DNA of 64,000 nucleotides from Trichaptum fuscoviolaceum. Taxonomy: Eukaryota > Basidiomycota > Agaricomycetes > Hymenochaetales > Trichaptaceae. The stretch's first letter is position 1, and every line of letters starts with the position of its first letter. Shown here piece by piece: positions 1-12,998 of the stretch. The DNA lies in contig CAJSYZ010000011.1 in NCBI GenBank assembly GCA_910574455.1, positions 1,736,001 through 1,800,000 on the forward strand, read 5' to 3'. The notes under the pieces were generated by a model. It did not search any database. It saw nothing but the letters and a program-made list of their open reading frames with translations, and was not told the DNA's origin. A program made the translations under genes and the position numbers.

Positions 1-610
1 CCCGAGCCAGACAAGGACGTCGAGTCCGAGCGCGGCGTCAAGTCGTAGTTAACACCCTGTTGTTGCTGAAACTGCTGATGCTGCTGCTGGAATGCGTGCT
101 GCTGTTGGTGGTGGTGCGCATGCTGCGGTTGCGGCTGCGGCTGGGCAGGGTGGGGCGCAATGAAGTCGAAAGAGCCGGTCGGGGGCATGACCTGGTGCGA
201 GGGGTGTGCAGGCTGCTGCTGCTGTGGTGGTTGCGCATAGTCGTAGTAGAACGTGCTTCCATCAGCCGCGGTCTGCATCTGCCCATGAGCGACAGGCGAC
301 ACAGACTGCATCTGGTGTCCAACTTGCGCATGCTCTACGCCGTTACCGTGCCCAAAGCCTTCGGGGTACGCGGCGCCTGAAGCATCAAATGCCGCGTAGC
401 TCCCATACGCGCCTTGCTGCTGTTGCGCCTGCTGAAACTGCTGCTGATACTGCATGAAGTGCGCGTAGTCTAGTGTGCCAGTCTGCTGTTGAGTGTGTGC
501 GGGGTCGGTGTCGTCGTAGTATGAAGGCGCAAGTGGCATCATTCCGGTACCGGGCGCAGAAGGGGAGGGCGAATGCGTCTGGGGGGCGGCGCTAAGATCG
601 GTTTGTGGCT
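1..610 (-). CDS. Gln/His-rich protein, N-terminal part (runs off left edge)
   Basis: The minus-strand frame is open from about 610 to the window edge with no stop. The first methionines are a pair at 542-537 (MMPLAPSYYDD...). The product is low-complexity: runs of Gln, many His, Tyr and Pro, and short tracts such as QQFQQAQQQQ and HAHHHQQQHAF. Upstream of the ATG the frame stays open to a TAG at 611-609. That TAG sits in a CTAG context preceded by a CTGAAT branch-like sequence, so 609/610 could equally be a 3' splice site with an earlier exon beyond it. Such tails are common in fungal transcription regulators, but no DNA-binding or other domain is visible here, so no function is assigned. The coding call rests on the long open frame and on amino-acid bias in one frame only. 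Confidence 0.6.
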
Positions 611-612
611 AG

Positions 613-3600
613 TTTTGGTAATTCAGTCCAGGTTCAAATACGGGGCTGAGCATAAGAAAAAAAGGGACCCAGACGAAATCAAAATTTAAAAAAAATAAAA
701 GGAAGTCAAGTTTTAATGATTAGAACACTTGAGCTCAAATGTCGCGCAGGGAGATGATAGATGGTGAGTGTGCAGAAGATGGCGAGACAAGGGTTGAGCA
801 GAAGAGGATAGGATGCGTGATGGCCAGTTTTATCGATGCATCGCCTTAAGCTTCGTGCATGGGCGCTCTCGAAGCCTAGGACAAGGACAGCGGTATAAAT
901 AGTAAACGGGCAAAACTATGATGAAGAGGCTGGGGCACTGGACACGCCAGGCGACGAAGCTTAAAAGGCCAGGGACGACAACGCGAAGCAGAAGGATATG
1001 AATATGAAATGAATACACACCGTTAGTCTGTTCGCACCACTGGCTCCTGCTCGAGAAGAAGACGATGCGCGCTGCTGCTGCTGTTGAATGCGGGTCTGTG
1101 GGTGCGGGTGCGGGAGGGCGCCTGATGCGGACATAAGTGCGTGCGGGGGGCTGCTGCTGCTGCTGCTGCGAGCGTATGGAGAGGAGCGCCGCCGTCGTCT
1201 GCGGGTCGTCTCTCGCAAGTCAAGTCAAGGGCTAAGCTGCTCGCCCTTCAAGCAAAGAATCCGGGTGGTCCCAGATCTGCCCGAATCTGATACGCACGCC
1301 CCGAGACGAGCCTGTGAACGGGAAAAGGCAAACGCAAATCCTCGACGGATGCGGCGTTCGCGTGCGTTAGGATGAAATAGTGACGAATGCAAGCGTCAGT
1401 AGCAATAGAATACAGCCCGTATGACCGTATTGGAGAGGGTGTGCAGAGAGGGGACACCGGGGGAAAGCTGGAGAGACGACCGGACGAATCGACGATGGGT
1501 TTTGAGACGAGCTGGGGCGTGGCCTATTGATAAAGTCAAGATGGGCGATCGCCTTCCCCAATCCCAGGCTCGAATAGACTGATGCTAAACGTCTTATGGC
1601 CGGTCGTTACTTAAGCCTGCAATACCCAACGCATCAGTGCCAGCTCAATCATAATCATAAAGAGATACACGACGTGGGGAGGTCCACACGCGTCACTGCG
1701 CATTCCACACACACGAGGCGGACGCAGAAGCAATAGTAGTACATCGAAAGTGGCGTCGACTCAACGCACCTTTAGTTTCTGCTTGAGCCAATGCTCTCCG
1801 CCTTCAAGCTCGCCCTTTCTTCGATCTTGCTTGCCCCGAGCAAGCTTGTCTGAAACACTGCGAAATCTGTTCGGCAGGCCAGCAAGTCACCGCCGGGAGT
1901 TGGATTCGAAAATAGCACACAAGGCGCTGCTTTAGAGATAAACGCACGCTATTGCCCGGCTGGGATTTGGCTGTATCGATGTCCAACTCGGGTCAGTACT
2001 TGTATGAGCAGGAGAGGAGGCTGCACCAACGTCCAGAGGCCTCTCTCTTTCTAACTAGGATCTCCCGAGGGGCACGGAGGTTCGCCAGGCGCGTATGGCT
2101 ATCGACTGATCTGTGTCTCGGGTGCGCGTGCCGTCCCTCCTTGTTCGTGATCTATGACCGTGCGCCTTTACCGCCTTCTTCCTCTTCTCGTCGCCCGTAA
2201 CGCGAGCAACAGGCAGGTGAGTTCGATCGCGGGGTTCCGAGTCGAGGACGCAATCGTCGGAAAACCGTTCAAAGTTCTTCTTCAGGTTCGATGGGCACCC
2301 TATTCGCAAGTGCCCGGAATGGTATCTGACAGCAAGCTTGGAAACGGCTGTCGCGCTCGAGGAAAGGGTGTGTGCGTGTGTGTATGTCGGGAGAATGATA
2401 GCGAACGGGAACGGGAACGGGAGTATTTCAAAGAGCTAGTGCAAGCTAATAGTACAGATGTACAACTTGAATAATGTCGTGGCACGTCGATCCTGGGGCT
2501 TCTCCGAGCTCCTTCGTCCTTTTGTACTTACAACCAGCTTCCGCATCCCGATCACATTACTACGCAAGCTACCCACTAACCTAATCAAAATATTCAATTC
2601 TCATTCTACCTGTGGCCGATGCAATCTCGGGAGGTATGGGCGAGCTGGGGGTAGTCATCCACTCCTGCACTGCAAACTCTCAAAAAAAACCTGACCAAGC
2701 CAGCACAGCCCTGCCTCGCTCCTTCGCTCTCTCCATGGCCACCCCTCCTCGGCGACCTGGCAGAGTCAGTGCCATGGTGCCAGGCGCAACCAATCTTGCA
2801 TGAGGCGACTGCGCATTCAGATCTCTCTCCTTCGTATAGGAGCAAACATGAAAAAAAGACTTAGAAAGTCTCGACAGTTCTTGAAATAATTCCCCGATCC
2901 GGTAATATCAAACCGAAATCGGTCGGTGCTGTCGTTCAGAATCCCACTTCCCTCTCGTTATACCGCAGCTTTCTCTTATCTTTTGACATGAAAAGTATGT
3001 AGTCGGAGGCTTCATCCTCGGTGCTGGTGACTTTGACGTTCGTGCATAAGATAATCATCCGAAATCGCATTGCACATATACAACGCCACGTTCCAAGCCG
3101 ATCCACTCGGCTGAGAAGGAGTTACTACGGCACGTGCCAGTGGTTGGCGGAGCTCGCAAGGCTGTGCAACTTGAACGGAGGGACTCTATGCACGACATCG
3201 GAGGTCCGAGTGCTGTGCCTCGTCTTCAAATCTACTCCTACCCACTGGCAATGGATCTGCCTCGCGCTCGCCTTCGACGAAAGTCGACTGACTTGAAGAA
3301 AAAATACAGTACCTGTTGGAGTTTGGAGGAGCATTAGTCGGATGGATGGATGGGCTTGTGCATGTGCGGAAGCAAGTGAGTCCCCTCTGTGCACCCTAGC
3401 GCCATTTGTTCTTCTAGATAGGTGTCAAGCTCGACAGTATCCTCAGTCCACACACACAGCGGGTCTCAGTCATGGGATCAACGTCAACGTCTGACTCCTA
3501 TACATTTGGAACCGGAACTCATCCTTATGTCTACATACTTTCTCCACCTCCATTCGTTCCTTGTTTCCACTCGGTGATTGCGCCGCCCAGCTCTATCAAA

Positions 3601-5990
3601 ACACCAAGTACGCAAGCATGTGGACCCTCTACAGTCCCTGCTCGTTTCCTGGACGACGGGGAGTCAATCTTCATACCATCCATGAGCGAAGATTGCAGAA
3701 CAAAAGGAAGTCAACAATCGATTTCATTTCCCTCACTTGCACATGGCCCAGCGCCAATTCCATTCCCTAGCACAACATAAGAATCGAAGCACCCCCGGCA
3801 TCAAAAGGCAAAACACCAACAAGCGTGCTTCTCACTGATTGCCACAACTCGAAATTTCGTGTCTTACCCATGGGCGGCGGCAGAGGCTCATGGACCCACA
3901 CCGCAGCTATTGAATAAAAGTCACGTTCCTCCGTCCACCCGGTGCTTTCTCTCGTGTCCCTCCGAGCGTCGATCCCCGGACCCTGGCCAGGTTTCTGGAG
4001 CCTGTCTCTATCGTCGCGTCTGTGCGCTTGTTCTTGTCGCTACGTGCTACTGCGCCAATCCCAATCTGTTCCTAGATCTCTGCCTCAGCCGGTGCGCAGA
4101 ATGAATCTCGGGGGGCTTTGCGTGATGACCGGCTCGCTGGCGTTCATATGCTCCTACATCTGAACTTCGCAGGGACTACATACTACACGCTTGAGCCTAA
4201 GAGTCTATGAATCACGCAGAACGCGTCAGCATCTATTGTAGCAGGCTAAGCTGATGACTCGATTTTCCGAGCTCCTATCTTTTTTTCTTGTGTTCTTGCG
4301 TCTCGCCTTCATGCGCCCACTCTATAGTCGACTAGCACGACTCACGGCGGCGTACTCGTAGTCCCCACACAAAATAAATTCTGTTCCGCTCTGTTACGAA
4401 ATGATTCACAACTTAACACTACATAGATCTGTGCGCTTCGACTCCGCACTGCACTGCATCTAACTCAACTATTCTTATACAAACTCGCTCCTTACTACAA
4501 CTCTTTGAATAAGACGATCTATATACTTTGTCATTTTCATCTTGCGGACATCTCGGGTTGAAGTCCTTGTTCTCCTATGACTCAGGTCCTCAAGTTTGTT
4601 CATTTCCGGACGACTCCAAAGACACGATGCTGAGACCGGGCATATGAGCCGAAACTTACTGCGGTATACGTGTTCTTATTTAACTTATGTGTTAGCTGCT
4701 CACTCAGCATCAGCTCTTACTTACACTATGATCCTTACGCCTATGAGAACCAGAAGAGTCGAGCTTGAGGGAAGCCGACTTCGAGCACGAAGGACTCTTG
4801 TGAGTGGCTCCTTAATTACGTAATTACTAAATTTGTCTACTATGATTTGTCAGCGTACACTGGCAAACATGTGCGAAGTTGCGCCGTTGCGGCCTTTCCG
4901 GCCGACCTTCCGAAGCCCGAGGTCCTCACAGCCTCAAAGTCCTGGAGTCTGCTCTCATCTTCCGGCCAATCGCATTCTATACACAAATGCACCGGAAAAG
5001 TCTAATATGCGTGGATGCGTTGATCCACTTTGATGTCATGCTGTCCTGTGGGGAAGGGATTATCCAACTTGTGCAAAGCGTTGCAAGCTTCGACGGTCGT
5101 TCGCCCCGAAGGTGTCATTGTTTATACAATTTGGTGGTAATGTCGCCCGGTCACGGTAGCCAGAAGCGTGGACTCGGAGTACATTCGTTTACTCCTCCAT
5201 TGATATTCGATCTTCTCGAGATGAGTGCACTGGTGACCCCGGCAGAAGGCTACGAGAAGGGCCTGTTCGGAACCTCGGGTATATGCAGTTAGCATAAAGA
5301 TGCTCACAGCTCACAGCGTCACTTACTTCCAGCGCAATCGTCAACGAAGATCATCGACCAAAGAATTATGTAAATGGACGATACATCACCGCCAATGCCG
5401 TTGCATCTATGTCGATAATTGCTCTCATGTCATGACCGTGACCAATCTCTTGTCACGGATCACGTTCATATTCGCCCCGCTGCGGGAACCGTTGCAGATC
5501 TCGTTGGACTTCAACATTGTCAAGAGTTCTGTGGCGCGAATTTCAATAAACTGTTCAGTCGGTATTAGTAGTGGCGCTTGACTTTTCATTACCCATGACA
5601 TGGATATAGAAGCTTAGAGCTTGCTCGGTCATCGGTAGGGTCCGGATCGCTTTGGACACTATGATGTTCATGCGAGTACGGACGGATCACTGTATGTGCA
5701 TGCGTACGTGGAACCAGAGGCGGAAGAGGATACTGGCGTCATCCCATTCAGCGTCAGAGTGTGAATGTGCTTCCAGTCGATTCCGAGCCCTAGTTGCATT
5801 ATTGCTTCTGCAGCGATCAAGCCGATGACTCGTCAGATATTACTTCTGAATCGAACTGTTGATGTATAGCGAACAATCATCAACAGCAGCTTAAAAGGGG
5901 AAAAAAACCAAGCAATTCACGAAAGCGAAAGCAAATGGTATAGAGAACAGGAAACATACAGCCATACAGTAAAACGGAAAACGGAAGCAA
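613..5990. other. 5.4-kb stretch without a convincing gene
   Basis: This stretch holds the upstream region of the Gln-rich gene and AT-rich and pyrimidine-rich DNA. Short open frames occur on both strands, but none shows splice-consistent continuation or a recognisable family. The only coding-like patch is at about 4880-5575 (separate entry). No repeats or terminal inverted repeats were seen. Confidence 0.5.
4879..5575 (+). pseudogene. coding-like remnant, unrecognised
   Basis: A plus-strand frame encodes protein-like sequence (…SPGHGSQKRGLGVHSFTPPL…) up to 5292. After a possible intron (acceptor TTACTTCCAG near 5333) another frame reads …NYVNGRYITANAVASMSII…, which is stopped by TGA. A further patch reads TDHVHIRPAAGTVADLVGL. 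The residues look more protein-like than chance, but the patches are in different frames with stops between them. I do not recognise the family. It may be a decayed gene or coincidence. Confidence 0.2.
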
Positions 5991-6031
5991 ACCGTGAAGC
6001 CGTCAGAGAATTCGCATTTGCCGACAGGTTG

Positions 6032-9000
6032 TCAATTACGCAGATGGTCTCCCTTGTTGTGGAAAAATCGGAGCTCCCTGAGATACGAATCGTACCGCTC
6101 GATATTCGTCTTCAATTCCTCGCGGAGCTGTGAGATCTTGGGGTCTTCCGCAAGAAGCTCTTGGAGCGAGTCCATTGCTGACCCGTCATTGAAGCCTAGC
6201 TCTTCCATGAGATCAGAGAACATCGACTCCGCCACGTGCTTATTTAGTGCCTGCTCGATTTTGAGCGGAATGTAATCAATCACCCTCTGATTCGATACAT
6301 GAGTATGAAAGTGGATGAAGCGCAAATTTATCGACGATCCTCACCTTGTAAGCTATCTCAAAATAAGCACGCACGTCTGCCATAACCGCTAGCTCCCGTT
6401 CATACTCGTCACGATGATCAGGCCGCGTGAGTGTGTCCTCTAAGTCGACCTCATCGCCCGTGATATTCAAGCTATTCATCAATTGACCACCGTGACCAGA
6501 TGGATCAGCCATGCGAGCGATACGAACTCCGATATCCCGTAACATATCCAGCTTAGGGAACAGATCATGGGATTTATCAGTCTTGCAGAGAAGGAGACCT
6601 ATAGCAAGGGATTGGTTATGAATATTTTGGCGGATAATCATAATACGTACCGTGTTTTGCGACGATAGTCGCGGCGTTGACTATCTGCACCCAAGGGAAG
6701 GCCGAATCGTTGTCGATTTGAACGTCCTTCTGCGACAATCTCCTTATCACCCTGTACTTGGCAAGCCACTTCTCGCTTTCACGATTAAACTCATCACTGT
6801 TTTGAGTGAACATCGGGAAATCCTCCAGCTGCAGCAACTCCAGGATCCTGTCAAGCGCCCGTTCCTTATAATCTTCAAACAGACGCCCTACGAGTTTGCT
6901 GTGATCGATCTAATTAATTTGTACAAGGCGAAGATCGGGAAGAATAAGCGTACTCGAGATGTTCTAGCAGCTTCGGAAATTCCGAAAAGTGCTTGGCGAT
7001 AAGGTCGTCGAGCGCCGTCTTCAAAGACGTTGCAACGAAATCGAAGCAGTTTTCAGTTGGCTCCTTCCACATCTGCGTAAACTCCTTTATAAGCTCTCGC
7101 TTTACTCTGCGCGGGACTTCGTTCGGAAACTCCCAACAAAGCAACCTAGTTAATGATCTCAGCTGTATCCCCACAGCTCCGACACCAGATGCACGACATA
7201 CTTTTCAATATATCCCCGAACAGCATTCAGGTTGTAGGTCTTCCCCTCGTGGAGGTAGCCTTCCTCATTGACCGTATCGTCGTCCTCGACGTCCGAGATA
7301 CCATCTGACGAATCTTTGGAGTCTTGGGATAGTCGTGGAATGAACTGCGGAGCTGTCTGTCGAATCTCTTGCTTGAACTGGGTGTATCGTTTCCGGTTAG
7401 CTTGAATAAACGTCCGCTTCGTCTCCCACCACGCGTCGGCAATCACGTTGCTGTCGTAGACGTCTATGTCGCTACCTTTGATCATACCCTCGAGGTCCGA
7501 GTTCAGACTGCGCACGAGAGTCAGTACCTTGGTCGTTGCTCTAGCATCGGGAGGCTCGCCGAGTTTGCGGAGTCTAACGCGAAGGTCCGCCACGCGTCCG
7601 TCGGCCTGCCTCCTCACGTCCGGAAGTCTAGAAAAAGAGTTCATCACGGAGCGCCGTGCATGCAACAAACGGGCTGGCTCACAAGTGATTCAGCATGTCC
7701 GTCAAATGCCTGCTCACGTTCTCGACTAGAGCCTGTATACCGCATCGAAACGCTTTCCCGGCGCGCAGCTCTTTCCACTCGGGAGAGTCAAAGAACTCCA
7801 TCTCGTCTTGTCTCCGCTCTTCCCGTGACAGGTTCTTGAGCCGACTTTCGTCATCGGGAAGCTTGACGCAGTAGTATCCAAGCTTGAGCTGGCGGGATGG
7901 ATCGGTGTCCTTGCCTGCGAGGAGGTCGCGCCATTTCTGACGTGCTCCAGTTGCTCCTCTAGTCAACGTATCTGGCTTCGTTAAAACGCCTGTCCCAAAA
8001 ATCAGCGAATGTCACCATCTCGACATTCCCCTTCTCACCAATAGTCCTGCGTTTTTCTTTGTCGGCATCAAGAGCCAATCGCATTGAACGCTGATTTTCC
8101 ATGTCGTCTGGATTATGAGTTCATGAGCTGAGATAATAGTTCATGTGATAAAAGGTAATTACCGCTCATCGGTATGGCTACCAGAATTAAAGCGTTGCCC
8201 TCGATTGAGGTTTTCACTAGATCTTCGACCATCTTTACGACATCGGGATCTTGGTTTTGAACAAGTCCTACAGTAGATCTCCAGTAAGTTCCAAAACGTG
8301 GAAGGGAGAGTGTGGAAAGTAGACCTGGTAAGTCAACAAATGACAAGTCGGCACCATCCGGCTGTGAAATGTCTACGACCACGGTGTTCTTTGAGAACTT
8401 TGGCGTCGCGACTCCGAACATCTTGGGCTGATGGGTACCCTGTAGCTCAACCTTTGACTTGTTTGCATACGCTTCCACGGAGTTCGGGTCGTTATAATAA
8501 TTGAGAACAGCCGCCTGTGCTCTTCGGAGATAAAGCTCAACGTCATCAGGTTGGGTGAGCTCAGGCCCGAAGGTATGTATATGAGTGTCTTCAGCACGCT
8601 GTCCACTCGCGTCGTACTCGATACGCAATGAAATTCTGCAGGACCAAGTTCCAGGTTTCGTCATCAGGTTCACTTCCATGGGACAACTGTACAAGCCGTC
8701 AATCAATAAGTCATGTCAGGCTTTGATAGTGTCCCATACCGTGTACATGTCCCACTATCTCTAGGAACTCGGATCTGGGGTAAAAAATCTTTCGTCAGAC
8801 TTACACCTCAATAGTATGTGATCGAATATAGTGTCTTACACCAGTGACAGCCTCGACAAGCGAGCTACGCCAGTCCGTTAGAGTCTCATATATCACTAAT
8901 CAAAACGACGAATGTACCTTTTCCCGGCTGACTGTCCTCCTATAACGACTATTCTAGGAATATCGAATGCTTCCTGGCCACTAGACGGAACGTGATGTAA

Positions 9001-9115
9001 GCGTCATTGCTAGCAACAGCAAATAAATAGCTCACCCCAGGTCCCTCAGAGTACGCGATGCCTCTAAGAGACGTCTGGACCTCTTCGCGTAATCCGAGGA
9101 TGATATACTGTCCAT
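6032..9115 (-). CDS. dynamin-family GTPase, 12 exons, 825 aa
   Basis: Large GTPase of the dynamin superfamily (Mx/Vps1-like layout). Exons by splice consensus: 9115-9036, 8980-8918, 8864-8840, 8774-8740, 8686-8163, 8107-8039, 7989-7683, 7627-7202, 7145-6954, 6898-6651, 6598-6345, 6286-6032. They total 2478 nt, an exact multiple of three. The P-loop GGQSAGKS is at residues 41-48, split by an intron inside the Ser codon. The switch region has PRDSGTCTR, G3 is DLPG at 186-189 and G4 is TKPD at about 269-272. A middle/stalk region follows, and the C-terminal end reads AYKRVIDYIPLKIEQ, typical of a GTPase effector domain. No PH or Pro-rich domain is seen. The family self-assembles on membranes and hydrolyses GTP for fission or remodelling; the target membrane here is unknown. 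No frameshift or stop is present. The start is the first ATG giving a normal family N-terminus. Confidence 0.93.
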
Positions 9116-9203
9116 TGAGCTGGGTTCTGAAGGAGGTGATACTTGAAATAGCTCCTAGGGGGGACTGTTGTCCTTATGAAAGAGTAAAGGAAAGTCGACT
9201 CTG

Positions 9204-9211
9204 TTTATAAA
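9204..9211 (-). promoter_or_regulatory. possible TATA box of the dynamin gene
   Basis: On the minus strand a TTTATAAA octamer lies about 90 nt upstream of the start codon at 9115, a usual spacing for a fungal core promoter with a short leader. It is seen by eye only and may be chance. Confidence 0.3.
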
Positions 9212-10229
9212 GCAAGACACAGGAATATACCTTGACTATAGTGATGGCGTCCTGACTGAACAGACTTCTGGATGAGGTAGAACCGCTTGAGAGGGGATTC
9301 ATCGGCCAAGAACGAACTACTCTTCAGAGGAACATCCCTCATTTCCCAGCCGCATTGTAAAGTGCAAGAGGCCTCTTCAAAACGGAATATCGTAAGTATG
9401 ACTGTTCCGAGAATGTGAAAGTGATGAAATATTGATGATATACTGGAATCTGATTCGTGGCATTGCGTCAGGGGATCGGTTCATGTCCAGATGAAAACTT
9501 ACCTTTGCTCATCACCGCCTGAGTGAACATGAGGTTCACGCAAGGGACAGTTCTCCAGAGAAGACAAGAATTTCATCACTCTCGAGAATCACCCCGCTAT
9601 ATACTTGCTTTGGAAAAAGGCCCCGTTATACTATAGATGGCTGTGTTATTGTCGATGAATACCACTTGCTTGAGGCAGTTCGAAAAGGTGTTGGGCTAGC
9701 CAAAGACGTTCTCCGCATCAACATCAGGGAAACTTCCTTTTGCTTACGGCGACTGACGCGTCCTGACGCGTCCTGATTTGGCTGGCACCTGTCTGAAGGG
9801 TCGCTACTTCGTCTGAAAATACACTGATTGCCTTATCTCACTAAAATAAGGAGTGTTTCAGGATGCAAGCCGTCTCTCAGTGCATCAGAATGCAAGTCAG
9901 GATTTCAGTGCTCAAGTGTAATACATCAGGAATCGCTTACTAGTACGGCGGCTGTCCTGAAGCTTCAAGTTCCTTACTAGTAGTAAATGGGTTGAAGTGT
10001 TGCCTGGCTGCCTGATGGCCTTAGAACACGGCGTTTCAGGACAAAATCAGTGCATAAGGAGGAAAGTTACACATCAGGCGCTAAGCCAGGCTCAAGTGAG
10101 ATTTAAGCACAAGCGTGCACAGTTCAAGTAAAATGGCAAGTACAAGATAAGTTCATCAGCAGATTCAGTATAGAAGTCAAAGCCACCACTCATTACATGT
10201 GTATCTTAACAAGCTACATTAATTTGATA
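9212..10229. other. intergenic, no gene seen
   Basis: No supported coding sequence. From about 9760 the DNA is rich in short words such as TCAGGA, CAAGT and ACTGATT, with a doubled GACGCGTCCT near 9757-9776. Two patches with CTTACTAGTA (9939-9985) resemble the word-rich DNA found at 17-31.5 kb. Confidence 0.4.
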
Positions 10230-10640
10230 TCAATGCCCATGCACTCCAACACGCCCATCTGACCCGGAAAGCTCACCAGCTGGACCTGCTACAGGTCGAC
10301 TGGTTGATTGAGAAGTTGCGGGTGAAGACATGGACGCCGGGAGGTTCAGACGGCTGGCCTCACTGTCGCTCGTCCTGATCGTGGGTCCGCAGAGAGTCTT
10401 TCCGTAGCAACTTGAATATGGTTTGCTCTTGTCAAGACCCGGCGGACGCACATTATTTCGATCCGCCCCTTGAGCTCTGACCCATGCGCGCAACTCGGCA
10501 ATCTGAGTGCATGTTCAGGAACAGGCGGCTTTGGAGCGCGAGGGGCGGGCCACCCAGCGGTCAGCATATAACGATGATGTGCTGACGGAGCAGGCCTGCA
10601 ACTCGCCTTTGCATGTGGCAACTGTAATCCAGAGGCTTTC
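10230..10640 (-). pseudogene. second, short relic of a Cla4/PAK gene (Pro-rich linker region)
   Basis: This segment is a diverged copy, same orientation, of about 16262-16600, which lies in the linker part of the longer Cla4-like pseudogene. Shared minus-strand peptides include SPATSQ, PVAG/SVAG and APKPP, and the DNA shares stretches such as AGAGAGTCTTTCCGTA. No kinase domain follows downstream on the minus strand, so the copy is truncated. Frames shift repeatedly and no continuous ORF exists. I infer a partial duplication of the kinase gene before both copies decayed. Confidence 0.55.
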
Positions 10641-10756
10641 GCCTGAGACCCTCCGACCAGACCCTCAACTTCACGAACCTTCGTCTTGTCATCAAGAGCG
10701 TATCAATCATTCTGCTCACCTTTTTCTTTCAAACATACAAACCACCGGATTTCCTC

Positions 10757-10761
10757 TGTGC
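10757..10761. repeat. target-site duplication TGTGC, left copy
   Basis: The five bases directly before the left LTR match the five directly after the right LTR (14588-14592), as expected for LTR-element integration. Confidence 0.85.
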
Positions 10762-11363
10762 TGTCAGGCTACGTCCACCTAGACCTTCGGTAAGGTAAGG
10801 CTGCAATACTAGTGGCACAATAGAGTGAGATAGGAAGACGAAGCAGAGAACTAGATGCAGATACGAGGGTGCCCACCCCTAGGCTCGGTGTCAAACGGAC
10901 ACCCCGGGCTAACGGACGACGGGCAGTCGACTGAGACAAACGGCCTCAAGACGCGAGGACAAACGGCCCTCGATGGCGGTACGTGCCAAACAGTCCAATC
11001 GGGACAGAAGGAGAAGGTGGATCTTGAAAGCCTACCCCCATAGCTAAGGGGGCTAAAGACTTATGATATTCAAGTCAAGGAAATAGCATACATGAGTACT
11101 AGCTACTTGTATGCAGTCCGGAAGCGTGGGAATATCTGATAGGCAGAAAGTCGGAGCAAGGAGGCAGGCCACATGTAATACTAGACTGAAAGTAGAACAA
11201 AGGAAATGATAATAAGGAATGTGATAAGGCATGCTAATGCCATGAGGTAGAACAATAAGAAAGGAGTGAGGCCCAAAGGTAAGAGAGAGGGCCGAAGACA
11301 AGAGAGAGGTCCGAAGGACCGAAAAGGGTAATCGACCGAAGTCCGTGAAGGCTTGTCGTGACA
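10762..11363. repeat. left LTR, 602 bp
   Basis: Direct copy of 13986-14587 at an offset of 3224, with matching boundaries TGTCAGG...GTGACA. Short open frames inside it are duplicated in the other LTR and are not genes. Confidence 0.9.
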
Positions 11364-11715
11364 GTAGGTCCCCCTTATAGGGCCGAGCCCCGTCGAGGCC
11401 AAGGTCCGGTCACGAACAGTGCAAGAAATAAAGACCAAATCATAACCAGGTGTTGAGGAGATGTGCAATGGACAATAGAGCAACACCACATGAGAAAACA
11501 AGTTGCAATGAACGTTAGTGCAACAAGATTTGAAGCAAAAAAGTAAAAAATAAAAGACAATTTAAAAACAAGTAAAATTCAACAGCAACACGAACCAGAC
11601 TGTCAACCAAGCGTCGAAGCGGGCCCGTGCGGCCGCGTGAAAAGCCCTCGAGGGCATCGAAACCTGCGAGCGTCGCCCGCGAGGTGAAAGGGGCCACGGC
11701 GAGATGCAGCAAACA

Positions 11716-12690
11716 ACAATTTGTCGGTTGAGCTGACTGCGCCTGCCGCGAGAGAAAACAACGCCTTCGGTGACCGAAGTGTAGCTGAGGTGACGGGCGA
11801 CGGAGATTGTTTGCTTCAGTCGTCCGTGGAGGATGGCGGCGACGGCGAGAACAGGCGATTGCGCCGCAGAAGGACTGGCGAGGGCGTACGCGAGCGAGAC
11901 ATGAAAATGAAGCCTATAGATTGTTTGCGCCAGTCGTCCGTCAGAAGGACGCGCGCGCGCTGAGAATCGCCGGCGCAGACGCTTTGAAGGCAATACACGG
12001 CCGTGTCAGACGTGGCGGGAGGCAAAGGAGACGACGCCGTTGCAGATTGTTTGCTCCAGTCGTCTGCGGGCTGGCGGGGACGGCGAGGACGTCGCAGGGG
12101 CACGCAGGAACGGCGCAAATGAAGCTTGCGCCCGCAAGTCGAAGGTGTCGACGCTTTGAAGGCAATACACGGGCGCTGGGCAACGTGGATGAGAGCGAGG
12201 GCTGGTGGCGTCGCTTGTGGCCGCCAGTTGTTTGCTCCAGTCGTCCGTGCGACGCGTGAGGACGACGTGAGCGGCGAGAATGAGGCTTGCGCCCGCAAAT
12301 CGAAGGCGCAGGCGCTTTGAAGGCAATACATCGACATTCCAGACGTGGCTGAAGGCGAGGGTGACACCGCCACCGCAGATTGTTTGTTCCAGTCGTGTGC
12401 GGGCTGGCGGGGACGGCGAGAGCGTCGCAGGGGTTCGCAGGGCAGCGAGAGTGTCGCAGGTGTCCCTCGAGTCGACGAACTTCAACCAGAAGGCGATGCG
12501 ACGGGTGCGAGAGATGCAGGGAGCTGCTGGCGACGCCGTGGAGGCGATTGTTTGCTCCAGTCGTCCGCTGGCGCTGGCGGGCGGCGAGAGCAGCGCAACC
12601 ATCGCTCGAGTCGTCGAACTTCAACCAGGAGACGATGGCGGGCTGGCGAGTGGGCGAAGGCGACGGCTGCAGCAGGGAGCTTGGTAGCAT
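11716..12690. repeat. GC-rich diverged tandem array inside the LTR element
   Basis: The motif TTGTTTGCTCCAGTCGTC recurs with small changes near 11809, 11920, 12043, 12227, 12380 and 12548. It is accompanied by a second recurring block, GCTTTGAAGGCAATACA, near 11981, 12151 and 12316. Unit length is about 110-190 bp. Long open frames here exist on both strands and in several frames at once, which reflects GC richness and repetition rather than coding. Confidence 0.75.
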
Positions 12691-12807
12691 GCTCGAGGCT
12701 GGGTCAAGACGGCCGTAGTAAGTTGCGAGGATGGTCCTCGAGTGCAGGGCGAGCGGTGGCGGCACGCGTGAACGACACGTCCGCGCGAGCACTGGAACTC
12801 TCGCAGT

Positions 12808-12998
12808 CAGCAACAACAACAACAGCAATGGCCCGTACCCGGCAGCAACAACAACAGCAACAACAATGTCTCGAGTGACCTATATGAAGGCGAAGGTCCG
12901 CCGCCGCAACAGCAACAGCAACAGCAACAGCAACAAACCCTTCGCCTCCAGAAATACAGCGGTAGACTCGGGCCTCCCACAGCAGTAACAGCAACAGC
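12808..12998. repeat. CAA/CAG microsatellites
   Basis: Several runs of AACAAC and AACAGC triplets lie close together in the interior of the LTR element. They would read as poly-Gln, Asn or Ser in different frames, but no supported gene uses them. Confidence 0.8.

Noticed and set aside
10855..11301. Short open frames repeated at 14079-14525
   Set aside because: They are the same LTR sequence twice; no family or codon structure supports a gene.
11941..12828. Long open frames on both strands in the LTR element interior
   Set aside because: Several frames are open at once, products are repetitive Arg/Ala/Pro/Ser strings, and the DNA is a GC-rich tandem array.
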